A DNA stretch of 64,000 nt, taken from Chlorophyllum brunneum (lineage: Eukaryota > Basidiomycota > Agaricomycetes > Agaricales > Agaricaceae). The notes beneath the pieces were generated by a model. It did not search any database, was not told the DNA's origin, and saw only the letters and a program-made list of their open reading frames with translations. Position 1 is the first letter of the stretch. Each line of letters begins with the position of its first letter. The translations under genes and the position numbers were made by a program. Of this stretch, positions 19,266 to 32,035 are shown piece after piece. The stretch is from contig OY756150.1 of assembly GCA_963576785.1 (NCBI GenBank), forward strand, positions 992,001 to 1,056,000, given 5' to 3'.

Positions 19266-21904
19266 CTATCGCAGCTGGCTGGTATTAAATACAATCAAGT
19301 ACATTGACGCCGCACAGAGTCCCATTGCCACCAGTCCACATCCGTAGCAGAACGCATACCGGCACCGCTGAATCCACGGGTCAAACATCCGCCGCCCGCT
19401 TTCCGGCCGTCCCCGCACCTCCCGCAGCTTCACGCCGTACATCTGGTCCAGCAGCCGGTTCGGCTTCTCAATGACTGCCAGCGCCCGCCCCAGCGCCCCC
19501 CGCTCCCGCACAACAGGCGGGCGGGCAATGAACGGGTACCCAAACGAGATTCCGCGCAGAGACCGTTTTGGGTCGTTGAGCCTCGCACGACCATCGTCTG
19601 AACTCTGTTTCTCCGAAATCCACCTGGGAAGCGGCGCATACACCTTGCTTGCTCTCTGTCCTCTCACGCCCTCTCTGCCTTTCCCTTTCACATCCCTCTT
19701 CCTGGACAAACAACAGCAAAACATGTCCTTCCACCCCTCCCCGCTCCCCGAAAAGTAAAACTCCCACACTCCCATTCGCGGTGGCTGCTCTCCGAAATTC
19801 GTAAAATGCCATCCCCCCACAAGCCACAGCACCGGACATATAAATCCTAGCCAGAACGCCCAAAATGCTGGTGTAAATTCTGTCAGCAATCCCAGTCCGA
19901 ACAGCCGGCGTTGCGTTTTCGCACGAAGGAAGATCGTCGTGATACTGTGTCGCATCCGGTTGCTGTCTGTGGGTATTCCCCGCGTGTGATCTCGGTCCCA
20001 CCGACGAGTTATGAATGACTCCGAGGCTGAAGGTGGCGCCGGCGATGTGTTGTTGGGTCCCGCCGGCTCGTTGATCACGATTCCACCCGACGGACCTGCT
20101 TCCAGATCCCGCTCCTCGTACGACTTCCTAACATCATCCGCATACCTAACCGTATCCTTCTCACCATACTCCTCCTCTTCGTATTCCCCTTCAAACCCGT
20201 ATCCATAGTCATACCCATACCCATATTCCTCTTCATCCGCCTCCTCACCCGGCGCAGACTCCACTTCTCTCCCCGTATCCTCCTCCTCATACTCATAATA
20301 CCCCTCCTGACTCCCCTCAATCGTCGGCATCATACCCACACCGCTATACCTCGACCTTTTAGGTGGACGCGGCCCCACATTTGGATGAGGTCCCGGAAAA
20401 AAGGGACGTAAATCAAGCGGTGGTATCGTCGGCGGTTCAGATCCTACACTCGCCCCCGATTGTCCTCCTGGGATTATCGTTACTGGTATAGGCGTCTTCT
20501 CCGTCTCTTCCCCATCCACTTCTTCTTGTCCAACTTTCGAAGTCGCAACAGACTTGACGGATCCCTGTCTCCCAAGTCCACCTCCGGGAGCACCAGGAAT
20601 AGTAGACACACTACTACTCCTTCCTCGAGACGAATTTTGCGATGCAGTCCTATTCAATTGTCTTGTAAGGAACGGTGAGGAATATGCTGGAGAAGGGCCT
20701 ACGTATACGTCAGTTTCTTTAGAGGAGAGCCAGATAGTGAAGAACACATACGTGTAACTTCTGGTGTACCAAATCCAACACTATTACCGCCTTCGTTGAC
20801 CGGTACATTCCCTCCTATCACAGTTCCCACACCAGTAGCCGGACTAGGCCCAGCACTAGATCCCGAATGATATGTCGGAGTCGCATACTGCGATAATGGT
20901 GAACCAATAGGCGTTCCACCACCACTCGTCGCCGTAGCAGGGCTCACCGCAGTACCAGTACCAATCGTCGCAGCTGTAGCAGGCGTCGCAGGACTTCCAC
21001 CCGTATTCAGAGTACCCACAGGCGTAGGTGTGCTGGGTGTTCTCCTCATGGAACTTCCAACAGTCCCAGCACCGCTCTCTCCACTCCCACTACCTCCTGT
21101 CCCACCACCACTCGTTCCAGCAGAACCCCCACTCCCACTCCTTCGTCTTCCTCCTCCATTACTACCAGGTCTACGTTCACTTCCACCTGTCGTGCTAGAA
21201 TTGGCGGAACCAAGCTTCTGTAACGATGATTTCTTTGATCCCGATCCTGAAGCGGAAGTGGGAGAAATATATTCCTGTTCCGCTATTGGTGAGAGGTGCC
21301 CGACTGGGTGGTGGTAGATTTGGGTTGACTGGTGTTGGTGCTGGATGGGATGATTTGGCTGCTGGAAGGTTTGTTGGTGATGGACATTCTGGGTTTGTAA
21401 ACGAAGTGAACCTCGTTGCAAGCCATGTCGGGGTACGTATTGTTGCTGTTGATAATACATTTGCATTTCTTGTTCTTGAGGCGGAACGGAATCCGATCCG
21501 AAAACCGCAGGCGCTACGCCTCCCGACGATTCCAATTCTTCATCCAGACTGGAAACCGAACTCGATCCCATCCTCAGACGACCTAAACTTCCCATAAGTC
21601 TATTATCCTCAATCTCATTCAACACTCCTTCCTCCCATTCACCACCTCCTCCACCGTCATCGTCATTACCCCAATTTCCACCATCATTATTACTATTGTT
21701 GTTGTGAAGGTTTTCGGTGGCAGTGATGCCCCCCGCGAGAGAATTGGGTGACGAACGGGGGATAGGTTGACTTATAGATAAGTATTGTCGAGTGTCGTTT
21801 GAAGTGAAAGAAGTTATGGGATTCGCAGCCGTGGTCGCAGTTGCATCGGAGGGAGAGGAGGAAGGAGAGAACCTGCGTCTCCAGCGAGATAGCGTGTCGA
21901 ACAT
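19266..21904 (-). CDS. Ser/Gly-rich protein with two C-terminal membrane helices, unknown function
   Basis: Two exons (20752-21904, 19266-20698; 53-nt intron 20699-20751) encode 861 residues. The first 550 are low-complexity: Asn/Gly-rich near residue 70, Gln-rich near 145, then Ser/Gly/Thr/Pro-rich, and an acidic Tyr/Glu block (EEEYGYGYDYGYGFEGEYEE). The conserved-looking part is C-terminal: a hydrophobic segment AFWAFWLGFICPVLWLVGGW, a Cys-rich basic loop (FCCCLSRKRD), and a second hydrophobic segment near the end (YGCGLVAMGLCAASMYLIVF). This fits the Ser-rich two-TM proteins found across fungi whose function is unknown to me. The stop lies only 83 bases from the IRE1 start codon. Confidence 0.8.
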
Positions 21905-24510
21905 TTGGTGTCGTTATTAGTAGGGATTATCAATGCGAGGAATAATGGGGGGGGGATATACAAAAGAAGGAGAACGAGTGCGGGACAGCCAGACAGCAAG
22001 AAAAGAGACAACTTTGACCTCGAGGCAGGGTAGCCCCCAAACTTGGTTTTATATAGCCTTGACGCTCCATGATCATGACCACTACCCACGACTTCATGCA
22101 CTCATTGAACACTCATTTGTATTACAATACGGGTCCACCGGACCAGCGGTGTGCATGTATTTCATTTACGTGATCGATCTTTTTGGTATCGAAGAATTCG
22201 TGTCGTGCGTAGAGCGTGCTTTGTGTATGTGGACAAGTTTTTCGAGTGGTATTTGTTATCTATGGTATGCTATTAGTTTTGGGTTTGAACTTGACGTTTT
22301 GGTGTTAGTAGGTTATTGAAAATGGGTGCGGTCAATACATATTTCGGAATACCCTCCCGAGAGTCAAGCACTCCCAAAGTTCAGAGTGTATTCCGAGATC
22401 TTGGGGAGGGGTCCTAAACCATTGCATCATGGAACAAAACGCACGTACGACAAGTCCCGCGCGTTTCGTTTCGGGATCAAGGGCGAAACGCCGCTCAAGG
22501 GTTGAATTCGTCATGAAAAACGTGTTCAACGCAAGGTTCCAAGATATCCAAAAGAGCTCTCGTACTATATATGATACCCACTCCTCTGTCTCTCTGTGTC
22601 TCCCTCTGTACTAGTGCAGGATGAAGCACGTTTTGAGTTCTTCTTCGGTGTACTAATTTGGTACCGAGGTGTACTGATGTAAATGCCAAGTGGCCTGGCA
22701 TGAGTTGATGTGTGCCATAGGGGCTCGGGCACCTGTGACTCCTGGCATTGATTGTACGCAGGCGGTGTTTTTTGAACCTGCTTCACTTTAGAGTCACTCG
22801 ATTTACAGGTTCCAAGATAACTATAGCGTTATTAAGTGAAGAAGGTTTGCCGGTGAAGAGTCGAGGGGCGCAGTAAGCTCCCCCTCTTCTTTCTGGAGAG
22901 CTTCTGGAAAGCATATCATACACTGCAAGCAAGCTTCGAAATTTAGTGGATGAGGTCATGAATAGCACGAGCTCCTTGTCTAACAAGAATGGCCAAACCG
23001 GACGGGTTATCAACACATGTACCTAGCAGCATTGTTCATCCCGAATATGGGCGCTTGTGGTACCACGAAAGTTCCTCGAGAAGCCGGGCACGGTCTAGAT
23101 ACATGTCCGTCTGATAATGATATGTAAGTAATTACGAGAGACCGTTGTTTCCGATTCCCATACTACCCGTTGTTCAAGTTTCAAGATTTGTTTCATTCCG
23201 AGTTCGATACAAAAGTTCCTGAATTCCGGGGGGAAACATCTGAAGCCTTTCAGGTTCAACGGCGGTCGGGCTAACCCCAATCCGATAATGGTTAGTACAT
23301 GTTGAAATGTGGGGGAGGTGTGTAGTGCGTCCGTTCTTCCGTTTGAATATACTTACCCCACCAAGGGCCGGAGGCTGTGCCATTATCTATTGCATTGTTT
23401 TCAACACATAGACAGAAGGCACTAAAAGAAGACGGCTTGAGAAGATGAGAACCAAAGGTATCGATCGCATTGGCACGCATCGGCGCATCATGGTGGAGGT
23501 GAGAGGAAAAACGTGTTTCGCTCGTGGGTTCTCCTCGAAGTCGATCGTAATGAGACAGCATAAGTACTGACTCTTGTGTTGTTGTGTGGTACTGCAACCT
23601 TATGGGGTTTCGAACCTCAGCTTGGAAGTTCCACTATCGTGCCGTTCCGACTGGTGACCCGGGATGGATGTCGCCTCCCTTCCGGAATGAGGTTAATAAT
23701 ATTGGTAGTTAACTGGTTGGCCTCGCCGAGGACCCTGAGATCATTGTACTCATAGTAAAAAGTCTTGTGAAATTCAGGGCAGTGCTGCGCTACGTGCGTC
23801 CAGCACGGGTATTTGGTGTTTACCTCTTGGGGTGATCAGCACAAAGTGACTTATGTCCCCGGCGGCTGTGGCTTCACAACCTGAGCGTCAACCCGAAGTA
23901 TACTTTGTCCCTTTGAGCCGTTTTATGTACACAAGCATTGAGTATTGGAACGGAAGTCAGCTGCAATGATGCTGAGATCCGAAGTTCTAGTTTACGGTCA
24001 GGAAACTTAGGAGGGACGTAACTTGAAGTACCACCTTGAAACATAATTCCTATCAAAACCTTTCCCTCGTTTGGCTGTTCTGTAAAAGTCGCCGGGAACA
24101 GGTCGTCATGATCATAAAGAAGTCCGCTAGTGCATATCGAGGAATGTCGTATCAGAAGATCGCGCTGTATTTGATACAGCCGGAGGGGGATTTAGTCATA
24201 ACAGTGTCGACGTTCCACCCAAAGAGTGACGGTAAGGACATCTGGGATCGTATATGCACTGTGATCTCGGGGGGCAACCCGGGAAGACAGGGCTTTCATG
24301 GACTGCCCTACCACATTGCTTCTGATACGACCAAAGTAGCTTTCCAGTCGACTGGGGAATGTGACAAGATCAGGAAGAAGATAGGGCGCCCATCACGGTG
24401 GAATACATCAAATTTGCTGGGCTAGGAGTCAGAGCTTCTGATCATAACGGTCTTTAAATCATGGGGAAATTTTGCGGAGGATGTGGGTATGGTGCAGATG
24501 GAGGAGCTAC
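21905..24510. other. gene-poor stretch
   Basis: Only short, overlapping frames in both directions, none with a family signature. A plus-strand frame at about 24120-24425 (motifs ALYLIQPEGDLVITVSTFHP and GFHGLPYHIASD) has protein-like composition, but no start or splice context I can support. The promoter of the membrane-protein gene must lie in the first few hundred bases; a G run (about 21947-21955) is the only notable tract. Confidence 0.4.
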
Positions 24511-24516
24511 TTTGGG

Positions 24517-24805
24517 TCAGAAGTGATGAAGTGGTGGAGCCAAGGGAATACGTGGAGCTTGAAGACAGCTTGTTATGACCTCAGGAAGAGGGGGTTCGAA
24601 TATAACGTGTTCGGTTTCCTCTAGGCTGAATATATTGAAACAAACGGTGCCTTTATGGGGTGAACGCATGATCAAGTGGGCGCTCTCGATGGAAGAAGTA
24701 TAGAGCTTGATCGCCGCTAGTTGCATCCCGGGCAAAAAATAGACTACGCGGGTAGCAGGGTAGTACTGCAAGTGGCCATATGGGGAACAGAGAAATAGAT
24801 GTTTG
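24517..24805 (-). pseudogene. exon-like remnant, propeller-type F-box protein tail?
   Basis: The frame opens right after an acceptor (GAGATAG at 24806-24812) and reads about 95 codons to a stop at 24517. The composition is that of strands in basidiomycete F-box C-terminal domains (KHLFLCSPYGHLQYYPATRV, FLPGMQLAAIKLY, EETEHVIFEPPLPEV). No intact upstream exon can be joined to it: the preceding 100 bases carry competing frames and a stop. It is probably the 3' end of a decayed gene whose middle may be the piece at 25.9-26.2 kb. Confidence 0.3.
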
Positions 24806-25899
24806 CTATCTCAGATCACATCTCTCGGCGTTCCATGGATCTCATGGACTGCTTGGCGGACATCCGTCGTGTGGCGACTGCAAGGGATGGGAGGTTTATA
24901 TCGTTCCATAGCGAGTGAATTGAATACGCAAGCCGCCAAGATGTTCCGTTGTTGGAGAATCCACTGATCCAGCTAAAGAGAGGATAGGTCGACTATGCAA
25001 GAATATGTCAACTGACTATAAATTGTGAGTGATATCTGTATCAGCAGAGATTGGGATGCCGCATTCAATTTGAAGTGCGGATCTTGTCCATGGCCTTCCG
25101 AGACTGCAGGATCAAGATACCGGATAAAAGCGTATCTTTAGTTGTGTCGAGGGGATCTTGACGCTCCCTGGGAAAACTAGATCGAGATAAACATTAAACA
25201 TGCCATCCCTGTGGGACTGACGGCCCTGGCCAATGTTTAATGTTTATAGGTTTTATACTCCCCACAGGCAGGGGGGGATGGCTCGGTGAAGGCGGGGAGC
25301 GGTGAGAGTAATTTTGAAAAGCCGTGGCAAAATGAGGAGAAGTAGGACTCCAGAAGAAAAAATCCAGAAAAGTCCCACGTTGAGGAGCTTCGGCGTTTTC
25401 ACGCGGGCGATGAAAAATAGTTGCAGCGCACGTCGTTGCAGGTATTAAGTACTCCATAAAGCGATACCGTCTAGTATACGAAGATTGGAAGTCCGCACCA
25501 CAAATAGCATAGTCTTGGGGTTTGGTTGCTTTCGGGAGCCTGTAGGAGCGAAGGCAGGAGGCTTCTGGGTGGGCGCACACAAGGTTTTCGGGGGAGGCAC
25601 CCGGGAAGCTGTATGGCAACGGATACGGCCTGGCCAACTAGGAACCATAGTCAGATAACGTCCATCAGCGTACCAACTAAGGTATACAAACACTTAGAAC
25701 GTAATTCGAGTTACGGGTTCGATGAGGTTTTCGGGTGAGGACTCAGGCCTTAAGGGCAGTGTCTGTATGATCATGCATCCGTAAAAGAGTACGAGACTTC
25801 GCGGCTGGTGGGCGGGACGGCTGTTATTTGGAAGTTGAGATCTTTTGAGGAGGACGGATACACATAGGTAGTTGATCCTGTTGGAGTGTGGGAGTATTA

Positions 25900-26215
25900 T
25901 GTAATCCGCCATTATGTCCAGTGCAGGTTCTGCAGCTGTGGGTCGTAGTTTCCGGTGTAGCCCAGCCGAGCCGAGCTGTTCTCTCTTTGAGCTTCGCAGA
26001 TCTACAACCTTGTATACAAACTAGTGCTACTATTCTATCCGTCTTCTTCTTGTGCCACTTGGAAAAAATACCTATTTCGGGTCCTCCATCATCAAGGTTA
26101 ACCTGTAACAAGTCAACTAGCTCCCATCCGCCTTCAGCAGCCTCGAGCGGAACTATGACTATCCTTCCACCGACAAGCGAACGCCAACACTGGGTCAGGT
26201 GTCGTTGCTTGCGGT
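25900..26215 (-). pseudogene. exon-like remnant on minus strand
   Basis: A minus-strand frame reads CWRSLVGGRIVIVPLEAAEG, then GGWELVDLLQVNLDDGGPEI and FSKWHKKKTDRIVALVC. This looks like real coding sequence of the propeller-like type, but it drifts into unlikely sequence after about 25980 and lacks an F-box exon. Between it and the remnant at 24.5-24.8 kb I see no joining exons. The two may be parts of one decayed gene. Confidence 0.3.
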
Positions 26216-26528
26216 TGCCTTCCAGCGAGCCTTTTCAACTTCAATGACAATAACGTTTATTGTTTCGCTAATGTCATCTCGGAGCATGATCTTAATTGTC
26301 CTTGAACTATAGCTGACCTTTGTTCTGCCCTGCGCACCCCTGGGATACTTACTCTGACTAACAATACTCTACTTGCCATCCTATATCAATGGTCTTCTCC
26401 GGCGCCTCCTGCTGCGTTTCCTTGCCTCTAGCCCTATCCTTCCCCGTTTTCGTGCTCTCTACACGTGTTGAAGGTATGTGTCCTGCCTATGCTCCACTCC
26501 TCTTTTACGCTAACTCACCTTTCGCAGC

Positions 26529-28540
26529 ATGGCTCTGCAAAATTCGACCCCGAAGCCCATATTCCCACCCATGTTCATTGCCTATGACCCCAATGCCGCC
26601 AGTATATATGACAACTGGCAGAAACCTGAGGCTCCCTCACTCGAGTAAGCGAGTGATTTTGCATGCCTGGGAGATGAACTTATGTTTCTCACAGCACTCG
26701 ACTTGCTCTCGAGAAAGCCAAGAAGAACCAGAGTCCCGTTTTCGGTGCATCAAGTGCCTCTCAGAACTCCATACGCTCTTTGATTTCCCCCCGCTTCAGG
26801 AATCGTTCAGTATGTCTTTTGAGTCTACAAGGTGTTACGTGTTTAATGAATTTTTTTGACCAGTCAAATCGTGACCCTGTACAGCAAGCAAGACAGCACA
26901 ACAGCGAATTGCCAGTTTGCCGGATACCGGAGGGCCTATATTCCCAGATTTTCATGGAATGTGCGCAACTCCCTTTGGACGATCTAGAAAATTGGAGCTG
27001 GATGAATGTATCATATGTCTGTTCGAGTTGGAGGAACGCAGCTCTCCGGTGCCGGAAGCTATGGACATTCATTGACTTCGCTAGTCCGGAGAGAACGATG
27101 ATTTCATTGGATAGGGCGAAAGGCGAGTCATTATCTATCCGAGCAGTGGTGAATCGGCGCAACGTTAGGCAGTTGAGAAGTGTCTTCACCACTACACCCC
27201 GAATCAATTATATTTACCTGGATTCGTCATTCGGTGATATCCAACCTTTGTTGGAGTATCTCGCACATCCAAATCCCACTCTCACCTCGCTTGTCATCAA
27301 CGTTTCTCCGGAGGGTCCAACGTCGCCATGCTACCACCACCCGAACTTCCCGCTCTCGGGAACACAGTCGAAGCTTCGAAGAGTCGATTTGGATGCAGCC
27401 CCACTGTACCTCCTATCCTATCATTGTCCTTCACTTACGCACCTCACACTTCGGAACCTACCGCAAAGCGAACGTCAATCTGACGTCCTGAGGTTTCTTT
27501 CTAGTCTTCCACAGCTCCAGAATCTTGCAGTATCGCAGTGTACAGTGCAAGGTCGAATGCCATCTCGCCAGGTGTATATGCCAAACCTTCGTCAACTGAA
27601 GGTCGGAGGATCGTTGCAACAAGTTGCAGATTTTCTTGAACTCATCACGCTCACGTCTTTCTGCCAACTCTCCTGTTCCCTATCTCGACTCGACAATCTT
27701 TCCAACGACTTGTGGCGACTGTGTCAGTCCATTGGTGCTCACTCCTACGCTTCAACCAAGGATGTGCCACTAGAAACCCTTATCCTTACCTGCAATGAAG
27801 TATCCACGAGATTTACGACATCTAATGAACCCAATCCCGACTTCCGTCAATCTATCCGCATTCGTGCTTTCGGGTCAAACGCGAAACCCGGCTGTGCAGC
27901 GTTCGACATATCAATTGGTCCTGGTGATCAATACATCACTGATGATATCATGATTTCAACGCTCTCTGGAATCTGGCGGGCCCTCGTTTTGATTGGAGTG
28001 CACACACTTTCTCTGCAGAATATCGATATTGTTACCCAGAAGTCTTGGACGCAGTTCCTCCGTATGCTTCCACACTTACGTGTGTTGGATATCAGAGGCT
28101 ATGTGCCCTCCGGGTTATTGTGGGCACTGTTACTGGACGAATTATCGTCTGGCGCGGGCATCCCACGCTTCTTGGTACCCCGGCTAGATGATGTTTATCT
28201 ATATGGGGTAGATTGTTCGAGTGGAGGGCTTATGCTGACCCAGAAAGGTCAAATCAATTCGTATTATGACTTGGATGATTCGAGGTTCTTGGACGTCCTT
28301 GTGGCATGCCTAAAGCATCGCCGCCGGCACAAGATGGGCCTGAGAAGTCTCACAGTGACGAGATGTGAAAAGGTGTCCCAAAAGGCCCTGGATGACGCCA
28401 AGCAGGTGGTCTCGAATTTGGTGTGGGACATTCGAGGGAAGACCAAAGAGGAACCGTCGGTGAGCTACCGGAATATGCACCCAGGTGCACCGAGGAGTGA
28501 TCTGCGACACTATCGTCGTTTGGCGGTGTTTCTCTCCTGA
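26529..28540 (+). CDS. F-box / leucine-rich-repeat protein
   Basis: Exons 26529-26644, 26695-26809 and 26864-28540 (introns 50 and 54 nt) encode 635 residues. The start ATG at 26529 directly follows an acceptor-like TTTCGCAG, so a 5'UTR intron (donor near 26474) is likely. The F-box-like segment (VCRIPEGLYSQIF .. VSYVCSSWRNAALRCRKLW, about residues 90-140) is the common Agaricomycete version. It is followed by irregular leucine-rich repeats (LTSLVINV, LTHLTLRNLP, LRQLKVGG, LRVLDIRGYVP) to about residue 570. Such proteins are presumed SCF adaptors; the substrate is unknown. It is unrelated in domain layout to the tandem F-box family at the left end. Confidence 0.85.
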
Positions 28541-30215
28541 CCACCATGCAGTCGATTCTTCTGCAGGACCAAAGGTGGGGGCGGCAGGTGGTTTGGCTTG
28601 GGCTTGTATATTTTTGGACGAGCGATCCTTCCTCTTCGTTTGTCGTTATGTCTGAACCACTGTGTTCGGTTCGCTCTTGTGTCTACCTTTTGATAGGCCC
28701 CTCGAATTTACTGATGTTCTGACTCTACCTTAACTTTTTCTGATTGTGTCGCGGTTTAGCATCTCTTCGTTGTCGTATATTCCCCGAATGTCGATCTGTT
28801 CTTGCGGCTGTGCCCAGCCTATTGGTTGCCGACCAGACTTGACTGGTCAAAAAGGGTTTCACGTTCGACGTAGGAACGAATGATGATTACCATCAACGGC
28901 GATGCCAAGTTCGGAAACTTTGATTCGCAGATATATCTTTTCCGTTGGTGATATACAAATTCATGAACGTCCGATCATCTCCATCGATCATCACAACGTG
29001 GCTTGGGCAAGAAAGCTGCCAAGCAGTTTGACCTTGTGCCCGCAGTCACCGAGCCCCGATCGTGATACCTATGCTCAAAACCCCAGCACAGGCCTTAGAT
29101 CCCATCCAAAAATGATCTCGAATCGCAGGGATGGAATCAGAAGACAGAAAACGATAAATAGCTATCATGCACTTTCTGTTACTCTCAGGCACCGTCCAAC
29201 CCTATATCTGAGCCGATTTGGTAGCGTTCTTTCTGTAGAGATATTTTTAGTTCCTCGCCATCGTTCCCTAAAGTCATCATTTCCCGGAATGCCTGGATGT
29301 TTGGAATGCTAGCTGATGGAATGTTGTGAAAGCGTTCTGATCTTGGGGAGCCGAAGGAAGACTTGCCATAGGCATAGTTCCCTGCTTTGCGTACAAATAC
29401 AAAGGCAGTCGGCGCGCCTCGCAATTACGATTATACGAGTATACCCTCTTTTCCTGCCTCCACCAGACAACGAAGAATGGGGGACAATCCGACTCAGAAA
29501 CTCTGTTATTCTGCGGAGTCGCCTAAAGCCCTTTTCGTCGTTGCGTCGAACAGAGAGGTCCCCCATCACACCATCGGCCTTGTCTACCCAGGCAAGTGTT
29601 GATTGTTGTACCCACCACCCCCTTACACAACGTAGCTTTCCCAGTTTTCGGGAGATGACCGTCTCACGGCATGTCTCACCTACGCCCAGGGTCTCGATAT
29701 GTGATACTCAAGGCGCTATCTGTGCTGCATGGTAGTTTCTTGCTCGTGGCGGCTTCAGACTTGAGAAGCTTGTGCTGTCTTTAACAAGTGTAGTCAGGGT
29801 CGAAACAGTCGAAGACGAGGTTGTAATATTTGTAGCAGAGTGGGCTCCAAGAGGGTCGATGAAGGAGGTCATGCCCTCCTGAAGTGTCAGATCAGGCCGC
29901 GTTGGAGAAGTCGGTGTAGTCACTGAAAATAAGTGGAGGTTCATAGCGGGGTGATTAACACGTGTTGTGTCTGGGCACAGTCCCGGGAGTGAATTCGTCG
30001 AAGAAAGTCTATATGTAATTACCTTGAATGCACTGGTAGAGTGATAGAAATTGTGGGCCCTGGCTCCGCAGAGTTGAAATATTGTCGTTGCAGCGTGGAG
30101 GAATGGGAAAAGGAGCTTGGGTTGTCCATGCTACGTGTACAGTAGTGCGTACGGTGTGAACATATACATATTTCCTTCCGAATTTCCGACCAGGTGTGGT
30201 TCGGCATCTGCGTTT
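28541..30215. other. gap without a callable gene
   Basis: About 1.7 kb. The first 250 bases are T-rich and suit the 3'UTR/terminator of the F-box/LRR gene. Frames beyond that are short on both strands (for example 29473-29600 plus, 29708-29944 minus) and lack recognisable motifs or consistent splice signals. I see nothing I can support. Confidence 0.4.
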
Positions 30216-30219
30216 TGTC

Positions 30220-30991
30220 TGTCATGTTTGGTTGTATTTCCACTTGTTACACTCTCGTCTCAACGAGCTCCTCGCCTACCATATCAGACTTATTTACCAG
30301 GATATCGCCACTATATTTGGCGCCCAAAACATCCCCGCCCCTCAGGTCGACAATGAACTCCTCACTGTACAGGATGCCATCTCCGCGCGGCACGACGACA
30401 CCTACACATTCTTCCGTATCATGGATCAGGCGATGGCGATTTCTCATGGCGAGGAATCTGCCGTTGATGAATTTGTTGTCGGGCTCTTCAGGATTCTTCG
30501 TTACACGGGCAGGGCTGTGGATCGACTCGCAAGGACGGGAAAGGATCTACCCTTCTGGGTATGTGGTGAAGGGAGGCACGCAAGACAGATGTCTGTATCA
30601 TGGATGACTCCGACATCTTACTGCTTGTTCAAGAAGACAAGCGACACTTGGATGGCTCTGATCCAGAGCCTCAGCTTATTGCAGAAGCAATTGCAGCATT
30701 TTATAATAACAACATACGCGTGTCCGAGCTCTCGGAATAGGTCCCCTCACGAGCAGGGTCATTCCTGGGATCACACTCAAGGGCACGATGCCTACATTCT
30801 ACAAGATCCCGGTCACTATCGATCTCGTTCGCGCTGTTCAAACCGGCGAATATCCCATACAGGAGACGGTTGTTTATGCCCATATTCCCGCATTGCCACG
30901 ACTTGCTCGCCGTTGCAGCGAGGGCATGAGGCCTTTGGATAATCGCCGTGCCCTTTTCTCCTGCTATGAAGCTTTCAAGCAGTTTATCTGA
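30220..30991 (+). pseudogene. conserved basidiomycete hypothetical protein, two frameshifts
   Basis: Three consecutive frames encode parts of one protein that I recognise as a widespread basidiomycete family of unknown function. Frame 1 contains LARTGKDLPFWVCGEGRHA; frame 2 contains TDVCIMDDSDILLLVQEDKR then QLIAEAIAAFYNNN; frame 3 contains GPLTSRVIPGITLKGTMPTF and ends RRALFSCYEAFKQFI before TGA at 30989-30991. The first break is at about 30576 (HAR to KTDV needs one extra base), the second at about 30738 (SELSE-stop to GPL needs one extra base). No intron fits either gap: the only GT..AG pair near the first is 27 nt. It is either a recent pseudogene or a consensus error. Confidence 0.75.
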
Positions 30992-32035
30992 GTTTCTTGC
31001 CCGTCAGTGCTTCCTACCGTGCCATGTATGGTTGCGTTCACTTCTCGGTGCAGTCTTCATGATACGTCAAGGTACGTCTGTTGAGAGGACATAGAAACAA
31101 TGGTGCCTTGTGGTTGTGGCCGTCATTCGCGGCGATGCGAGCTCCATGCATCCATAGTTTTTCAAGAAGCGGAAGCGGAAGCAAGATGCTCGAAAACAAA
31201 AATGTTTACCATGGTTAATTTTCTCGAGAGCGATTCGGCGACCGTGCTGCGTGGAAAACTGACCAGGGCGATAACGACAAAGGGAAAGGTTATACTCTAG
31301 ATCTGTATGAATTCCCGTAGACATGACTGATTTGTACAAACAAATGGACCTTGTCCCATGCACACACACTTTCTGTCTTTCCGTTGGGTTTATAATGTCC
31401 GGCAATTTGTGTCGTCGCTCCAGTTTGGACGCACTTCGGTGCTCATGTTAGCCCCCGCGTTGTATCAAAGTGGTGGGAGTGCTGTTCAGGTCGTCATTGC
31501 TTATTGACTAAGTCTGCCTTTCGATGAATAACGCAATCCTGCTGATCGCCCTTTGAGTTGTAGTGATACTATTCTGAGCCGGAGTAATGGTGACCGAACC
31601 CACCGCTGGAAAAGCGGATTCACTAAGGGTGCCTGGAGTGGTGCTGCGGATTGACGGTGACCCGGATTGCAATTGTGGTGATCGCAGTCTGCATCTTCGC
31701 AGCGGTTACGAGGCGGTCGGCGTTGCGGCGGCTGCAGGACTTCGGATTTTGACTTGAATCCCTCCCAGAATCAACCCGATGTGGGACCTTAACATAGTTG
31801 GCCACCCTCTGTTTCTTCCACTTACGGTTCAAGATAAGGCTAGGACTCGTCCTTCACTCCTCCAATCAAGGTGGCCGTCAGATGAATATACGTCGATGCC
31901 TCCAAATGGGACTAGACCCGTGAGTGCATACATTCACCTCTCAGCAGGACGAATGGTTGAATCAAAACAAATCACGTGCAGCGAAATCTACACAACATGT
32001 TGTCACACGGTCGTTATCACACCTCTTCAAATACC
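30992..32035. other. gap upstream of JIP5
   Basis: About 1 kb. A 56-codon open frame from ATG 31588, and a second frame through the same bases ending in a hydrophobic stretch (TRIAIVVIAVCIFAAV, about 31660-31705), are visible. Neither can be supported as a gene. The JIP5 promoter must lie in the last few hundred bases; no TATA box seen. Confidence 0.35.

Noticed and set aside
23540..23660. tRNA-like T arm (GGTTCGAAACC on minus)
   Set aside because: No acceptor or anticodon stem can be built around it.
26389..26528. Hydrophobic plus-strand start (MVFSGAS..) as a signal peptide for the F-box/LRR protein
   Set aside because: Splicing it to the next exon leads into the wrong frame; it is more likely 5'UTR with an intron.
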